Shown here piece by piece: positions 1 through 9,288 of a DNA stretch of 45,315 nucleotides. Source of the stretch: an uncultured Clostridium sp. (GTDB lineage: Bacteria; Bacillota; Clostridia; TANB77; CAG-508); assembly GCA_947648255.1 (NCBI GenBank), contig CANSNA010000009.1:1-45315 (forward strand). Direction: 5' to 3'. Numbering within the stretch: the first letter of the stretch is position 1; every line of letters starts with the position of its first letter. Below the pieces are notes generated by a model, which saw only the letters and a list, made by a program, of their open reading frames with translations, was not told the DNA's origin and did no database searches. The translations under genes were made by a program, and so were the position numbers.

Positions 1-434
1 AATCTTTGATTTTCTGCAATCAAATCTTCTTCTACTTCTTTTGATAATTTCTTCCTTCTTGGTTTAGAACTCATATTTTCTCTTCGTCCTCTTCGTTCTT
101 CATAAAGTGCTTGAGGTCCTTCCTCATAATATATACGTTCCCATTTGGCTATTCTAGTTGCACCAGCTAATCTAAAGTGATTTGCAGTTTCGTTAAGAGA
201 CAAATGGTTTTCATTCATATATTCTATCACATTTCGTTTGAAATCTCCACTATATGAGGATTTAAATTGTTTTACTAATCCTTCAACACCATGTTCTTCA
301 TATTTTCTTATCCAATTGATAATCATAGAATGAGCTGGTATTGAAAATTGTTTAGCTGCATCTCTGGTACTATGATGTTCATCAAGGCAATACTTCACTA
401 CTTTTAACTTAAATTCATTTGAATATTTACTCAT
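1..434 (-). CDS. IS3-family transposase OrfA (partial)
   Basis: This is the N-terminal 144 residues of an IS150-type OrfA. It starts at ATG (434) behind a GGAGGTG ribosome site and runs off the left edge. It carries two successive helix-turn-helix units: one around residues 7-45 (EFKLKVVKYCLDEH, RDAAKQFSI, INWIRKYEEHG) and a second around 62-100 (NETANHFRL, IAKWERIYYEEG). A basic stretch follows (RRGRRENMSSKPRRKK), where OrfA normally leads into OrfB. OrfA binds the terminal repeats, and the OrfAB fusion is normally made by -1 frameshifting further downstream. The visible part uses CGA and CGT arginine codons and no CGG. It may be fully functional. Confidence 0.85.
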   Translation of the reverse strand, partial: MSKYSNEFKLKVVKYCLDEHHSTRDAAKQFSIPAHSMIINWIRKYEEHGVEGLVKQFKSSYSGDFKRNVIEYMNENHLSLNETANHFRLAGATRIAKWERIYYEEGPQALYEERRGRRENMSSKPRRKKLSKEVEEDLIAENQR

Positions 435-489
435 TAAAAATACACCTCCAAATGTTAGATATTTTGTCTAACTTTTGGGGTGCACTTCA
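1..489 (-). mobile_element. IS3-family insertion sequence, left part outside window
   Basis: The right end of the element is visible. Read on the minus strand, a terminal sequence starting TGAAGTGCACCCC and continuing into AAAAGTTAGACA ends at about 489. This resembles terminal repeats common in IS3-family elements of Bacillota. The orfA start lies 55 bases inside the end, as expected. The element has landed in a tyrosine integrase gene whose remainder starts right after 489. The other end lies outside the window, so target duplication cannot be checked. Confidence 0.8.
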
Positions 490-863
490 CAATAGAGAAC
501 GGCTCATTATTTTATAGTGAAAAATTAGACTGTTTGGTATTTCAATACTATGATACAAAAAACAAAAGACAAATTATGAGGCAGAGAAAAAAGGAAAGTA
601 AAAAAGAGTTCAACACAAGGGTTACAAAAGTAAAAAGTGAATTAGATGCAGGTACATATATTGGAAAAAGTAAAGAAACAGTTGTAACTTTGGCAGAGCA
701 ATATATTGAAAATAAACATGCAGATGGTATCACAAGCGACAGAAGTTACAGCAGAGAGTTAGAAACATTGGAACAAATAAAAAAGACTTGTAGAAACTTT
801 TGTAACCTTCCTATAGATATAACAGAAGAATATATACACAATGAATTACGAAAATTTTGCTAG
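490..863 (+). pseudogene. Tyrosine recombinase/integrase N-terminal remnant
   Basis: About 124 residues match the N-terminal half of phage or ICE tyrosine integrases: a beta-strand-rich arm domain (YYDTKNKRQIMRQRKKESK), then KVKSELDAGTY and the start of the core-binding helical domain (TLAEQYIENKH...LETLEQIKK). The reading frame ends at TAG (861-863), well before any catalytic R-H-R-Y domain, so the gene has lost its 3' half. Its 5' end is replaced by the IS end at 489; a GTG at 480 inside the IS could start translation but is probably fortuitous. It lies 90 bases from tRNA-Met, the usual attachment target of this family. I read it as the relic of an integrated element. Confidence 0.75.
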
Positions 864-909
864 TTTTAGCCTATTGCATCACTATTGCATCACTTTCATA
901 TAATAAAGC

Positions 910-943
910 CCTTGTAAACATTGATATTTCAATACTTACAAGG
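910..943 (-). terminator. Inverted repeat beyond tRNA-Met, possible terminator
   Basis: An 8-bp stem (ccttgtaa 910-917, ttacaagg 936-943) sits directly beyond the tRNA 3' end on the minus strand. The following T-run is weak (gggcttta), so termination is only probable. It could also be part of the attachment region of the former integrated element. Confidence 0.4.
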
Positions 944-954
944 ACTTACGAGTC

Positions 955-1031
955 TGGTAGCGAAGGAGGGAATCGAACCCACGACACTGCGGGTATGAAC
1001 CGCATGCTCTAGCCAACTGAGCTACTTCGCC
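955..1031 (-). tRNA. tRNA-Met (CAT anticodon, elongator type)
   Basis: A 77-base cloverleaf with encoded CCA. The acceptor arm is GGCGAAG/CTTCGCT with a G1-U72 pair, the D arm GCTC...GAGC, the anticodon stem TGCGG/CCGCA with loop TTCATAC (anticodon CAT), and the T arm GTGGG-TTCGATT-CCCTC. The anticodon stem lacks the three G-C pairs of initiator tRNA and position 1-72 is not the initiator mismatch, so it is elongator tRNA-Met; tRNA-Ile with modified CAT is not excluded. An integrase remnant nearby suggests its 3' end once served as an attachment site. Confidence 0.92.
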
Positions 1032-1110
1032 ATAAATATTACTTATTTATTATACTGGCTCTTTTGTGATTTGTCAATATGTAGTTTTGATTTTTTTATA
1101 AGTTTTATAC

Positions 1111-1284
1111 TTATTTTTTCTTTTTTTCCTGTGGTATTACAATTTTATCTTTTGGGTTTCTATTTATTTTTGGTTTTGTTGCTGGTACATGTGTTGAAAC
1201 AGAAGAAATTGCTAAGTTATTTCCATTACCTGTAACCACTTCTATATTCTTTTTTTCATTTACATTATTATCACTAGAACTCAT
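1111..1284 (-). CDS. Small hydrophilic protein, 57 aa, unknown
   Basis: ATG at 1284 is preceded by AAGGAG at 7 bases, and the frame runs to TAA at 1111. The product begins MSSSDNNVNEKK, has a Thr/Ser/Pro-rich middle (SSVSTHVPATKPK) and ends in a run of lysines (PQEKKKK). No membrane segment, signal peptide or known domain is visible. It lies 79 bases from tRNA-Met in the same orientation. The good ribosome site supports it as real, but I do not recognise the family and give no function. Confidence 0.6.
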   Translation of the reverse strand: MSSSDNNVNEKKNIEVVTGNGNNLAISSVSTHVPATKPKINRNPKDKIVIPQEKKKK

Positions 1285-1421
1285 AAAAAACTCCTTAAAT
1301 AATTTTATATAATTATATTACCATAAAATTCAAAATTTTTCAAGTAAAATGTTTTTCTCTTCTTAATGTCATTAATTTTACCCTTAAGATCAAGGCGACA
1401 TAAAATATTTAAAATAAACTC

Positions 1422-1450
1422 TTGACCAATGAAAAATAAGAGAGCATAAT
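1422..1450 (+). promoter_or_regulatory. Sigma-A type promoter for a small RNA
   Basis: TTGACC (1422-1427), a 17-base spacer and CATAAT (1445-1450) face right, with an expected start near 1457. No protein gene follows on this strand; a strong terminator ends at 1541. Confidence 0.65.
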
Positions 1451-1456
1451 AAAGAT

Positions 1457-1541
1457 ATAGTTACCTGAATGGTGACAAAATTGTAGTTTGACTATGTCTC
1501 GAAAAGTCGGGCACCCTAAATCGGGTGCCCGGCGATTTTTT
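1457..1541 (+). ncRNA. Putative small RNA of about 85 nt
   Basis: A near-consensus promoter and a strong rho-independent terminator enclose about 85 bases with no good open frame. The RNA would have a roughly 50-base 5' region (containing TTGTAGTTTGACTATGTCTC) and a terminator stem. It lies antisense to nothing obvious, between jetC and the 57-aa gene. The 3' part superficially recalls a tracrRNA tail, but there is no cas gene or repeat array here. Function unknown. Confidence 0.5.
1506..1541 (+). terminator. Strong intrinsic terminator
   Basis: Stem gggcaccc (1509-1516) pairs with gggtgccc (1523-1530), extended by three outer pairs, and is followed by a T-run at 1536-1541. The orientation fits the right-facing small RNA. 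On the minus strand it may also weakly terminate jetC transcripts (ACTTTT follows the stem). Confidence 0.8.
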
Positions 1542-1611
1542 ATACTTTTTTAACATCTAATCTTAAAATGCAAATATTTCTAACTATATAATTATTTTCA
1601 TATTCTTCTTG

Positions 1612-4600
1612 TTATTCCCATAAAACAAGCTGAGCATCGGCTTTTAGGAAAGACTGTTCTAATAGATAATTTTGTACTAATTCAGGATTTTTTATTACTT
1701 TGTCTTCTGTTAAGTATATTTTATCTGTATATTTACCACTCTTTAGTGATAATTGATATATCACATTAAACTTATTGGTTACAGAGCTTTGACTTATATC
1801 TGATAAACAAATTGCTTGTGCATTGAACTTATTTAGCACCATCATTAATCCATCTAGTAAATGTTTTGATGACATCTTTCCAAATGGATTATCTAATACT
1901 AAAAACTTAGATGTTTCAAGTTTTCCATCATCACCATATTTAGCAAGAACTTTTTTTCTTGTATATTGAATAAGAGCAAGTACTAAAATAATACATGATG
2001 CTAACTTCTCTCCTCCAGAATTCTCACTAATTACATCTTCCCATTTCTTTAGCCCACTATTTTTCTCAGAAATATCAAATTTATATAACCTAACTCCAAT
2101 ATTTTCTGTATTAATAACAACATTTAATAATTGTCTATCAGAAAGCCAATCTTTTATTCTCTTTGCCACTACTTGCCTAGAATTTTCCTCTTGCTCTTTG
2201 CATTCTTCTCTTAACCTATTTATACAATTTTCAATATAATCATTCATTCTCTCTTTTGCAAATTGGTCTAACTCTTTTGGTATATCTATTTCTAGAAGTT
2301 GTACTTTTCTGAGCCTTCCTTCCATCTTTATATCAGAACTATCAGATATATTTTTCATTTCTAGATATATATATTTCCCTTGCACATATGCATGATGTTT
2401 AATATTATCCTTATCATTTTCCATATGTTCCATTGTTGTTTTTAATACCTTTATCATTTCTTCTAGTTTTTTTGCACAATCTGTTACTCTCTCATATATA
2501 AAATAATAATCTGCAAATTCATATCTTTGTGGATCCATATTAGTTAAAAAATTACGAATTACTGGATCTTTTTCTTTATTATTAGCTTCTATTTCTTTAT
2601 ATAGATTATTTATATTCGTCTTTTTAGCTGCATTTTCATTATTTTTATTATCAAGTTCTTTTGCTAATTCATCTATTTTTGTATTATTATAGTCAAAACC
2701 AGAAATATCTATCTCTCTATATTTTGGCTTATCTTTAATCACCCCTATTACTATATAAATGCTTTCATTAATCTTATCAATATTCTTTGATAAATCATTT
2801 AATTTTGTCTCTATATCTCGAGTTCTTTCCTTTAGTTCTTTTCTTCTATTATCATAATTTCCCTTAATCAAATGTGCCTGTAGTGGCTCAGGCTTTTCTA
2901 ATTTTGTTAAAGATTCATTAACTCCCTCTAATTTAGTCTCAAATCTTATTTTTTCATTATTTACCTTTTTCTCTTCTTCTCTAAGATAGTTTAATTCTTT
3001 CTCTATTTCTTTTTGTTTTTCTCTTGCAAAATCTTCTTCCTCTTCACTATAAATTTTTTCCTCATATTTTCCTTTTAAGTCTTGATAGTCTCTGGTTAGT
3101 TCTCTCTCCTTTAAATTCATTATTTTATTTGCCTTTTTTATATTTTCTTCAATACTTGCTTCATCCTTTAATATGTCACTTTTAAGCTCCTCATATATTT
3201 TTTCCAATACTTCTAAGGTCTGATTTAATTTTTCTCCATTTTCCACATTTGGTATCTTTCCACTTTTTTCTTCTAATTTAATTTTATTGTCCTCATTTTC
3301 TCTTACTTTTTGGTTTAACCTGTCAGTTTCATTTTTACATTCTTCTATTTTCTGTTTTAATTCTTCCCTTTTTTTCTCATTTTCTTCTGTAACTTTTTTT
3401 ATCTTTTGTTTTTCTTTTAATAACTCCATATAATCTTTATTCTTATTTAAATATTCTGCAAACTTTTCTCTATCTTTTTGATTATATTCTATTTTTTTAT
3501 TTATTTCATATATATTTTTATTTATATTATCTTTTATTTCATTTAATCTATCATTTTCTTTATTAATCTCACCTTTTCTTAGTTCTAAATTATCTTTTTG
3601 CTCTTCAATTTCTTTTAACTCATTGGTTAATTTACTTTCTGTATTTTCATCATAACTGTATTCTTTAATAAACTTAATTGAAGTTTTTATATAATCAAGT
3701 TTTTCTTCCTCTTCTCTTATATTAGCCTCCAATGCTTCAATTTCTTCTATTAAACTTAGTTCAAACTCTTTTCTCAAATCATCATCAAAAGCTTTGACAT
3801 TATATAAACACTCTAATTTAAGATTATCAATTAGACTAACACTCTTATTTTTAGGTTTAAAATCTCTTTCTATATCCTTTTGCAATATTATTGGTGTCAG
3901 CCTACTTATTTCTTCGCCTGCAATTAGCTCCTCTATTTTCTCATAATCTTTCTCATTTAAAATAATATAACTATATGGTAATATTGGATTTATTTGTAGT
4001 AATTTTTGCCTATAAGCTCTCTCTTGACCCGTTAAATAGTCTTCACCTGTCTCATATTCTATCTTATTTTTTTCTAATATTTTCCCTATTTTTAAATCTA
4101 CATGGATTCCTCCATTTCTTAGGCTATATAGAATTTCCTTATTTTGATTTAACTTTTCTATATCTTCATTTTTCCTATTTCTTACAAAATCTTTTTGCCT
4201 TTCTATTTCAGATAAATTAATCTCCATGTCAAATAATCTTTGCCTATCTATTGCAAAGTATTCTAGAATTTTCTTTAACTCATAAGTTTGTTTTTCATAG
4301 TTCTCTATTTCCTGCTTTTTACTTTGAGCCTTTTCTATTAATTTTTCTATTTTTTTACTTATGTCTTCAATTTCCTCAATATTACTTTTTATTTTATCAT
4401 CTGAAATTTTAAGCTCTTTTCCATTATCTTCAATTTGAAGAACTAAATTTGTATTAATTTTTTCATATCCATTATCTATTTCCTTTACTTCTTTTTCATC
4501 TAATTCCTCTAATATATTTCTAACCAATTCAAGCTGTAGGCTTTCAAAAATTTCTTTTTCATAATTTTTAAAATTCTCTTCTCTATCCAAAATAACAGCA

Positions 4601-5979
4601 CTTTTTCTTTGCATATCTGTATATTTTTTACTTTCTAGTTCTTCTTCACTTTTTGCAGCTTTATAAACTTTATTTATATCTTCTAATTCTTTTTTCAGAT
4701 TTTCTATTACATCCTTCAAAATGCTTATTTGCTTTTCATACTCTGTTTTTAAAGAGTACTCTATATTTCTTATCTTCTCTCTTTGCTCTCCTTTTTGCAA
4801 TTTTTCTTTTGAGGCAAAGGCTGCTTCTTTTTCAGCTCTTGCCTCCTTATATTCTCCATATATTTTTGCAGCCTTTACTATTCTTAAGTTTTCTACAATC
4901 TCCTTTTGCTTTTTATCTTGTTCTTCAATTTCTTTTCTCTTTTCTTCTAATTTTTTTAAACTAGCTTCAAGATTATTTTCTAATTTATAATATTCGTCTG
5001 ATACTTCCTCATACTTTATCATACCTATCTCAGCATTTGTCTCTTTAATCTTCTCCAAAAATTCACTTTGCTTTTTTTTAGAATTATTTAAGCATACACT
5101 TAACTTTAAATATATTTCTTCTAATTCTTTTCTTATTATCTCTTGTTTATCCATGTTTTCTAATAAATTTGCTAACTTTCCTGAATACTTATCTGCTTCT
5201 TCTTTAAACTTTTCTAGCTCCTCTTTTTGTTTTATCTTATCTTCATTGCTTATTACTTCTTCCATTAAGTTTAAAAACATTTCTCTTAGATCCTCTGCAT
5301 TTTCTAAATTTTCAGATATAGTTTTAAGTATCCATTGATTAACAACATCATCCGCTTTTTCGCATTTTTCAAAAAGGTCGTCTGCACCACCTTCTTTTTC
5401 ATTCATCTTAGCTAAAATTTTCCATTCGTCTTTAAAAATTCCTCTTTCTTCTAAAACCTGACTATATCTTTTTTGTTCGTCAATTGTAAAGGTTTCTATA
5501 TCGTGACTAATTCCTTCTCTTTTCCTAAGTTCACTCAAGCAATAATCATAAGATTTATACCTTGTTACACCATCTTGTTTTGTAATAAAATCTATATTCA
5601 TTATATCAAAATGATTTGCTGACTTATACTGATTAACAAAAGTAAAATATTTTATTCTATATTTATTTTCCTCTGTAATAGCCCTATTCATGACAATTCC
5701 AGTCAAAAAATATGTTGGTGTAGCTGTATTATCTAAAATCCACTCTAACATAACAAAAGTTGGCTCTTTAGATGTTAGATAAGACTCTACCTTTCTTTTA
5801 TGTATTTTCACATTTGGAATAATTGGTTGCATAATTAACTGTGTTAAAACACTCTTTCCTCCACCATTTGATAGATTTAAAAGCACATTTTCTCCATTAT
5901 AGCAATCTATTAACTGATCTACTATATATCTTCCACTATATGGCACATTTGCAATTCTTATTCTATTGATTCTTGGCAT
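1612..5979 (-). CDS. jetC: Wadjet protein JetC (MukB/SMC-like ATPase)
   Basis: A 1455-aa SMC-like ATPase. JetC dimerises through its ATPase heads and, with JetA (kleisin) and JetB (KITE), extrudes DNA loops to recognise small circular DNA, which JetD then cuts. Visible features: Walker A NGGGKS at residues 38-43, very long charged coiled coils broken by a hinge-like middle, the ABC signature SGGEK near 1322 and Walker B FLVLDNPFGK near 1358. ATG at 5979 (MPRINRIRI) follows AGGTAGGTGA and overlaps the end of jetB by 17 bases; an in-frame GTG at 5988 is an alternative. The only two CGG triplets (tta acG GGt and aaa gCG Gat) are out of frame, so this long gene has no skip site. Leftmost gene of the jetDABC operon. 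Confidence 0.93.
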   Translation of the reverse strand: MPRINRIRIANVPYSGRYIVDQLIDCYNGENVLLNLSNGGGKSVLTQLIMQPIIPNVKIHKRKVESYLTSKEPTFVMLEWILDNTATPTYFLTGIVMNRAITEENKYRIKYFTFVNQYKSANHFDIMNIDFITKQDGVTRYKSYDYCLSELRKREGISHDIETFTIDEQKRYSQVLEERGIFKDEWKILAKMNEKEGGADDLFEKCEKADDVVNQWILKTISENLENAEDLREMFLNLMEEVISNEDKIKQKEELEKFKEEADKYSGKLANLLENMDKQEIIRKELEEIYLKLSVCLNNSKKKQSEFLEKIKETNAEIGMIKYEEVSDEYYKLENNLEASLKKLEEKRKEIEEQDKKQKEIVENLRIVKAAKIYGEYKEARAEKEAAFASKEKLQKGEQREKIRNIEYSLKTEYEKQISILKDVIENLKKELEDINKVYKAAKSEEELESKKYTDMQRKSAVILDREENFKNYEKEIFESLQLELVRNILEELDEKEVKEIDNGYEKINTNLVLQIEDNGKELKISDDKIKSNIEEIEDISKKIEKLIEKAQSKKQEIENYEKQTYELKKILEYFAIDRQRLFDMEINLSEIERQKDFVRNRKNEDIEKLNQNKEILYSLRNGGIHVDLKIGKILEKNKIEYETGEDYLTGQERAYRQKLLQINPILPYSYIILNEKDYEKIEELIAGEEISRLTPIILQKDIERDFKPKNKSVSLIDNLKLECLYNVKAFDDDLRKEFELSLIEEIEALEANIREEEEKLDYIKTSIKFIKEYSYDENTESKLTNELKEIEEQKDNLELRKGEINKENDRLNEIKDNINKNIYEINKKIEYNQKDREKFAEYLNKNKDYMELLKEKQKIKKVTEENEKKREELKQKIEECKNETDRLNQKVRENEDNKIKLEEKSGKIPNVENGEKLNQTLEVLEKIYEELKSDILKDEASIEENIKKANKIMNLKERELTRDYQDLKGKYEEKIYSEEEEDFAREKQKEIEKELNYLREEEKKVNNEKIRFETKLEGVNESLTKLEKPEPLQAHLIKGNYDNRRKELKERTRDIETKLNDLSKNIDKINESIYIVIGVIKDKPKYREIDISGFDYNNTKIDELAKELDNKNNENAAKKTNINNLYKEIEANNKEKDPVIRNFLTNMDPQRYEFADYYFIYERVTDCAKKLEEMIKVLKTTMEHMENDKDNIKHHAYVQGKYIYLEMKNISDSSDIKMEGRLRKVQLLEIDIPKELDQFAKERMNDYIENCINRLREECKEQEENSRQVVAKRIKDWLSDRQLLNVVINTENIGVRLYKFDISEKNSGLKKWEDVISENSGGEKLASCIILVLALIQYTRKKVLAKYGDDGKLETSKFLVLDNPFGKMSSKHLLDGLMMVLNKFNAQAICLSDISQSSVTNKFNVIYQLSLKSGKYTDKIYLTEDKVIKNPELVQNYLLEQSFLKADAQLVLWE

Positions 5980-6658
5980 TTTCTTCACCTACCTTAAATA
6001 TATCATTTATTTCGTAAATTCTATCTTGAGATAAATAATAATATTGCATCAAATCATCTAATTTTTTAGTCGCTCTTATCTCAGTATCATCATCTGTTAT
6101 AATAATTAATTTTTCGTCTCTTAATAATTTACATGCTGTCAAAACCGTTCCCTTTCTAGTTTTAAGCTTATTATCTTCTTCTAATGTTTTGGCTTTCCAA
6201 TATTCAGCAGTATGTATAAAATTAATAGAATATCTCTCCTCTATCTTTACCGCTTCTTCATCTGAAACAAGCATTAATGTTTCATCTAATTTACTTAATA
6301 TATCTTTTATCTGTAAAAAATCTACTTGCTTTGGATTTTTATTTTTTCCTCCATAAAACATATATAAAATTGTCATAATAATATATATTTGTAAAAATGC
6401 ATCTTTTAAATTAGCATCTTTTTTTACACTTTCTCTTACATCTTTTAGTGAAAACCCAAACAAATTATTCTCTACATTTGGGACAAAATATACAGCATGC
6501 GGAACTGCAACTATTCTAAAATCTAACTCTCTTGCCATAACATCTAATATATCTCTTACCTCTTGTTCCTTAAAATTAAAATATAATTCCTTATCTTCTG
6601 TATCAGTTATTTGCCCTTTTTCTAAGAGCCTTTTATATATTCTAAATGCTTCCTCCAA
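5963..6658 (-). CDS. jetB: Wadjet protein JetB (MukE/KITE-like)
   Basis: A 231-aa soluble protein in the jetB position, between the kleisin-like and SMC-like genes. JetB proteins are winged-helix subunits that bind the JetA kleisin. The sequence begins MEEAFRIYKRLLEKGQI and contains a typical run ending in a winged-helix-like stretch near the C-terminus (TACKLLRDEKLIIITDDDTEIRA, shown in part). Translation probably starts at TTG (6658) just behind AGGAG; the spacing is short. It is 6 bases from jetA and overlaps jetC, which implies translational coupling. Two CGG triplets (in aCG Gtt and gCG Gta) are out of frame. Assignment rests on context and size more than on a motif. Confidence 0.85.
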   Translation of the reverse strand: MEEAFRIYKRLLEKGQITDTEDKELYFNFKEQEVRDILDVMARELDFRIVAVPHAVYFVPNVENNLFGFSLKDVRESVKKDANLKDAFLQIYIIMTILYMFYGGKNKNPKQVDFLQIKDILSKLDETLMLVSDEEAVKIEERYSINFIHTAEYWKAKTLEEDNKLKTRKGTVLTACKLLRDEKLIIITDDDTEIRATKKLDDLMQYYYLSQDRIYEINDIFKVGEENAKNQ

Positions 6659-6664
6659 CTTCTC

Positions 6665-8224
6665 CTATTCCCTTTCATATACATTAAACTTAAAGTTTGT
6701 CATTTCTATTTCTTCATCTTCTAAACTAATACTCTCACTTGTTTTTTCTATTAATATTTTTCGTATCCCATAAAAATTAGGTTCTTTGTATGAAATCATT
6801 TTCAAGCAATATGATAAATCAAATTCGCCATTACTTTCGAGCACAATATCCTCAGTTTCTTTCTTCCATTCATCTATATCTATTTCACTTAAATCGTATA
6901 ATTTAAGCATTTCCATAAATATAAGTCTCTCCTCTAGCATACTTTTTTTCAGCTCATGCTCTTTTAAAAAATTATAAAACTCCTTAAAATCAAATCCTTC
7001 TTTATGATTTCCTGCAAATTCAAATAAACTAGATATCACAGCTATATGAGCTTCATTTCTTCTTTGTATTCGTTTTTCTACAAGCTCACTTTCCTCTAAA
7101 GTATCTTGCTCTACGCTATATTCATCCTCTTTGCTGTCATTTATTTTCGTCTGTTTATCATAAATAGTATTTAAATTTAAAGTTTTATTCATTCTTGGCA
7201 TAAAAAGTGGTCTCAGCAACTTTATATAAACTGTTAAAACACTCTCAAATTCCCTTTGCTCTAACTTGTCTATTATTTCTTCTTGAAAATTATATGTTTT
7301 CACAATGCTATATTCCATTGCATCTTTTAGCATATCTAAATAAAGTTTTTTAACATTTTTACATTTTGTAAGTAAATTTATCTGCATTTTTAGTGCAGTT
7401 TGCACATTTTTTAAAATTTGATATATATCTTTTTTTGCACTCTTAGTCTTCTCATCAAGATTTTGTGTCAATTCTTCTTCCTGCTTTATTCTATCTAAGC
7501 TTTCTCTTATCATCTTGTCTATCCTATCCATCTCTTCATATTCTTCTTCTAAAAGTTCATACATATTATTTACTAAATTATCATACATTTCACCAGAAAT
7601 GTTATTAATATTATTTTTCAAGCTATATTCAAATTGATTTAATTGTATCTGCTTATTTCTTAGCATTGCTATTAAATTTTTACTTTTAGATATCGCTTTT
7701 TTATATTTTTTCTTATGTATTAACATTTTAAGTTTAATTTCTTCTATCTTAAAGCCTAATTCGTCATCAACCTCTTTAGTTCTAAACAAAAAGTTATACC
7801 CTTGTTTGGTTAATTCATAAACTGCTTTATTATCATTATTTAACTTGTCCGCAATTAATCTTATTTGTACATTTCTAAAACTCGAGCTACTATACTCTGC
7901 TATTGAATAATTTCTACTTTGACCTTTATTTTGCAAAATATCTTTTATAATGTATCTTACTAATTCTTTAACATCAATATTCTCATCTGAATAATTCGAA
8001 ATAACCTCTCTAACAAACACTGCTATATTCTCTATAGTGCACTCTTCCTCTTCTGTTAGCGTAGTTTCCATGATATAAATAAGTACTGATAAAATTAGGT
8101 TTTCCATTTTATTTTCATCAAATAGAGCTTCCATTTGCATAGATGTATTTCTTCTATTTGTTATAGAATCTACAATGGCAATAAACTCCATTCTTTTTGA
8201 AAAACCATCTAAAATTTCTAACAT
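6665..8224 (-). CDS. jetA: Wadjet protein JetA (MukF/kleisin-like)
   Basis: A 519-aa, largely helical, acidic protein that occupies the jetA position. JetA is the kleisin-like subunit bridging the two SMC heads. The N-terminus (MLEILDGFSKRMEF) begins a winged-helix-like domain, the centre (about 200-300) is predicted coiled coil (YDNLVNNMYELLEEEYEEMDR region), and the C-terminal third contains the family-like LSYCLKMISYKEPNFYGIRK. ATG 8224 follows AAGGGG and lies 11 bases after the corrected jetD stop. One CGG triplet (att gCG Gac) is out of frame. It resembles the JetA family found in Clostridia (DUF5716-like) as far as I can judge without a search. Confidence 0.85.
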   Translation of the reverse strand: MLEILDGFSKRMEFIAIVDSITNRRNTSMQMEALFDENKMENLILSVLIYIMETTLTEEEECTIENIAVFVREVISNYSDENIDVKELVRYIIKDILQNKGQSRNYSIAEYSSSSFRNVQIRLIADKLNNDNKAVYELTKQGYNFLFRTKEVDDELGFKIEEIKLKMLIHKKKYKKAISKSKNLIAMLRNKQIQLNQFEYSLKNNINNISGEMYDNLVNNMYELLEEEYEEMDRIDKMIRESLDRIKQEEELTQNLDEKTKSAKKDIYQILKNVQTALKMQINLLTKCKNVKKLYLDMLKDAMEYSIVKTYNFQEEIIDKLEQREFESVLTVYIKLLRPLFMPRMNKTLNLNTIYDKQTKINDSKEDEYSVEQDTLEESELVEKRIQRRNEAHIAVISSLFEFAGNHKEGFDFKEFYNFLKEHELKKSMLEERLIFMEMLKLYDLSEIDIDEWKKETEDIVLESNGEFDLSYCLKMISYKEPNFYGIRKILIEKTSESISLEDEEIEMTNFKFNVYERE

Positions 8225-8235
8225 CCTAAATCCCC

Positions 8236-9262
8236 TTATTTTTCTAATAATTTCTCAAGCTCTTCATAATTTAAAATCTCTTGTGGTATATATTTATTTT
8301 GCTTTAGTATATCTTGTATTTTATTTTGTACATCATTTGCTTTAAAATTATTAAAAAAATCACTTAAAGTAATATTCTTTTTCTGACCTTTTACAATATC
8401 TCTTAAAATTATGCCGATTAGAAAGTTCTAGCATCTTCTCATAAATTTCCTCAAAAAGCCTTATATCACTTCTATAATTCGCCCTTTTTACTCTCTCAAA
8501 AATATCTATTCCTGTAAAATCCAAATCTCCCCAATAAACAAAATTTACCTTCGAATTTAACATTTCTTTTTCATAATCTTCTAATGCATTATGTTTTGTA
8601 ATCTTATTCCCTTCCCCATATATGATACCATCTATCTCGAGTCCCAAAATATTTAAGCTCTTTAGCTTATTATTCCTTGCAATTTTTCTTAAAGTATACC
8701 ATGTGTCTTTGTTCTCGATTATTAGTATTGTCATATTCTCTTTTTGATTTAAAATATAATCAAAAAATGGCTCTGGTGTTAAATAAAAATTTAAAATCTC
8801 TTCTAAATTATTAACTCTAAGTATCGATTTGCCAACTTGTGTATCAAGCATCTTTTCATATTTCCATATTTGATATGCCCTTTCATTTTTAGATAACTGT
8901 ACCTTTAGCTTCTCCTTATCTGTTTTAAAAAAATTATCTAGTTTTTTTATTTCATCTCTTTGCCTTTTATATAAATTCTTATTAGATAAATACTTTTCTA
9001 TTTTAAACTCAGGAGCCAAATGCTTAATTTCTCTCTCAAGTTCTATATCTTTTTCTTTATCTTTAATTATTCTATATTTCATATAAAGAAATGGAATTCT
9101 GCCATTAGTATTTCTCTTACTACCTACCTGTGCAATAATTCCATCTTCTATAAATCTATTAACTTTCTGAACTAAGTCCATATAATCTACAGGCTTTATA
9201 ATATTTTCTAACTCCTCTAATGTAATATAAGTTTGCTTTAATTCTTGAAAATTTTTTTCCAT
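8236..9262 (-). CDS. jetD: Wadjet protein JetD (TOPRIM nuclease), one CGG skip site
   Basis: The nuclease subunit that cleaves plasmid DNA trapped by JetABC. An N-terminal DUF3322-like region is followed by a TOPRIM/DUF2220-type domain: ILIIENKDTW (acidic residue near 179) and YWGDLDFTGID (DxD near 244). Read conventionally, the frame stops at 8360 after NRHNFKRYCKR. At 8414-8416 (minus strand aat CGG cat) skipping one C gives SNGIILRDIVKGQKK and continues to TAA at 8236, adding about 60 residues for a total of 341 aa. (1027-1)/3 is an integer. ATG 9262 follows GAAAGAGGG; a TTG at 9277 is an alternative. First gene of the operon, directly behind the promoter at 9289-9317. Confidence 0.88.
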
Positions 9263-9288
9263 TTTTCCCTCTTTCAATTTATGTAAAC

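Noticed and set aside
1506-1541. Resemblance of the small RNA 3' end to a type II CRISPR tracrRNA tail
   Set aside because: There are no cas genes and no direct repeats in the window; the likeness is just an A-rich segment before a GC-rich terminator.
3975-5338. Plus-strand open frames inside jetC
   Set aside because: They are antisense shadows of the coiled-coil region: hydrophobic Phe/Leu/Ser-rich translations of Lys/Glu-rich codons, without ribosome sites.
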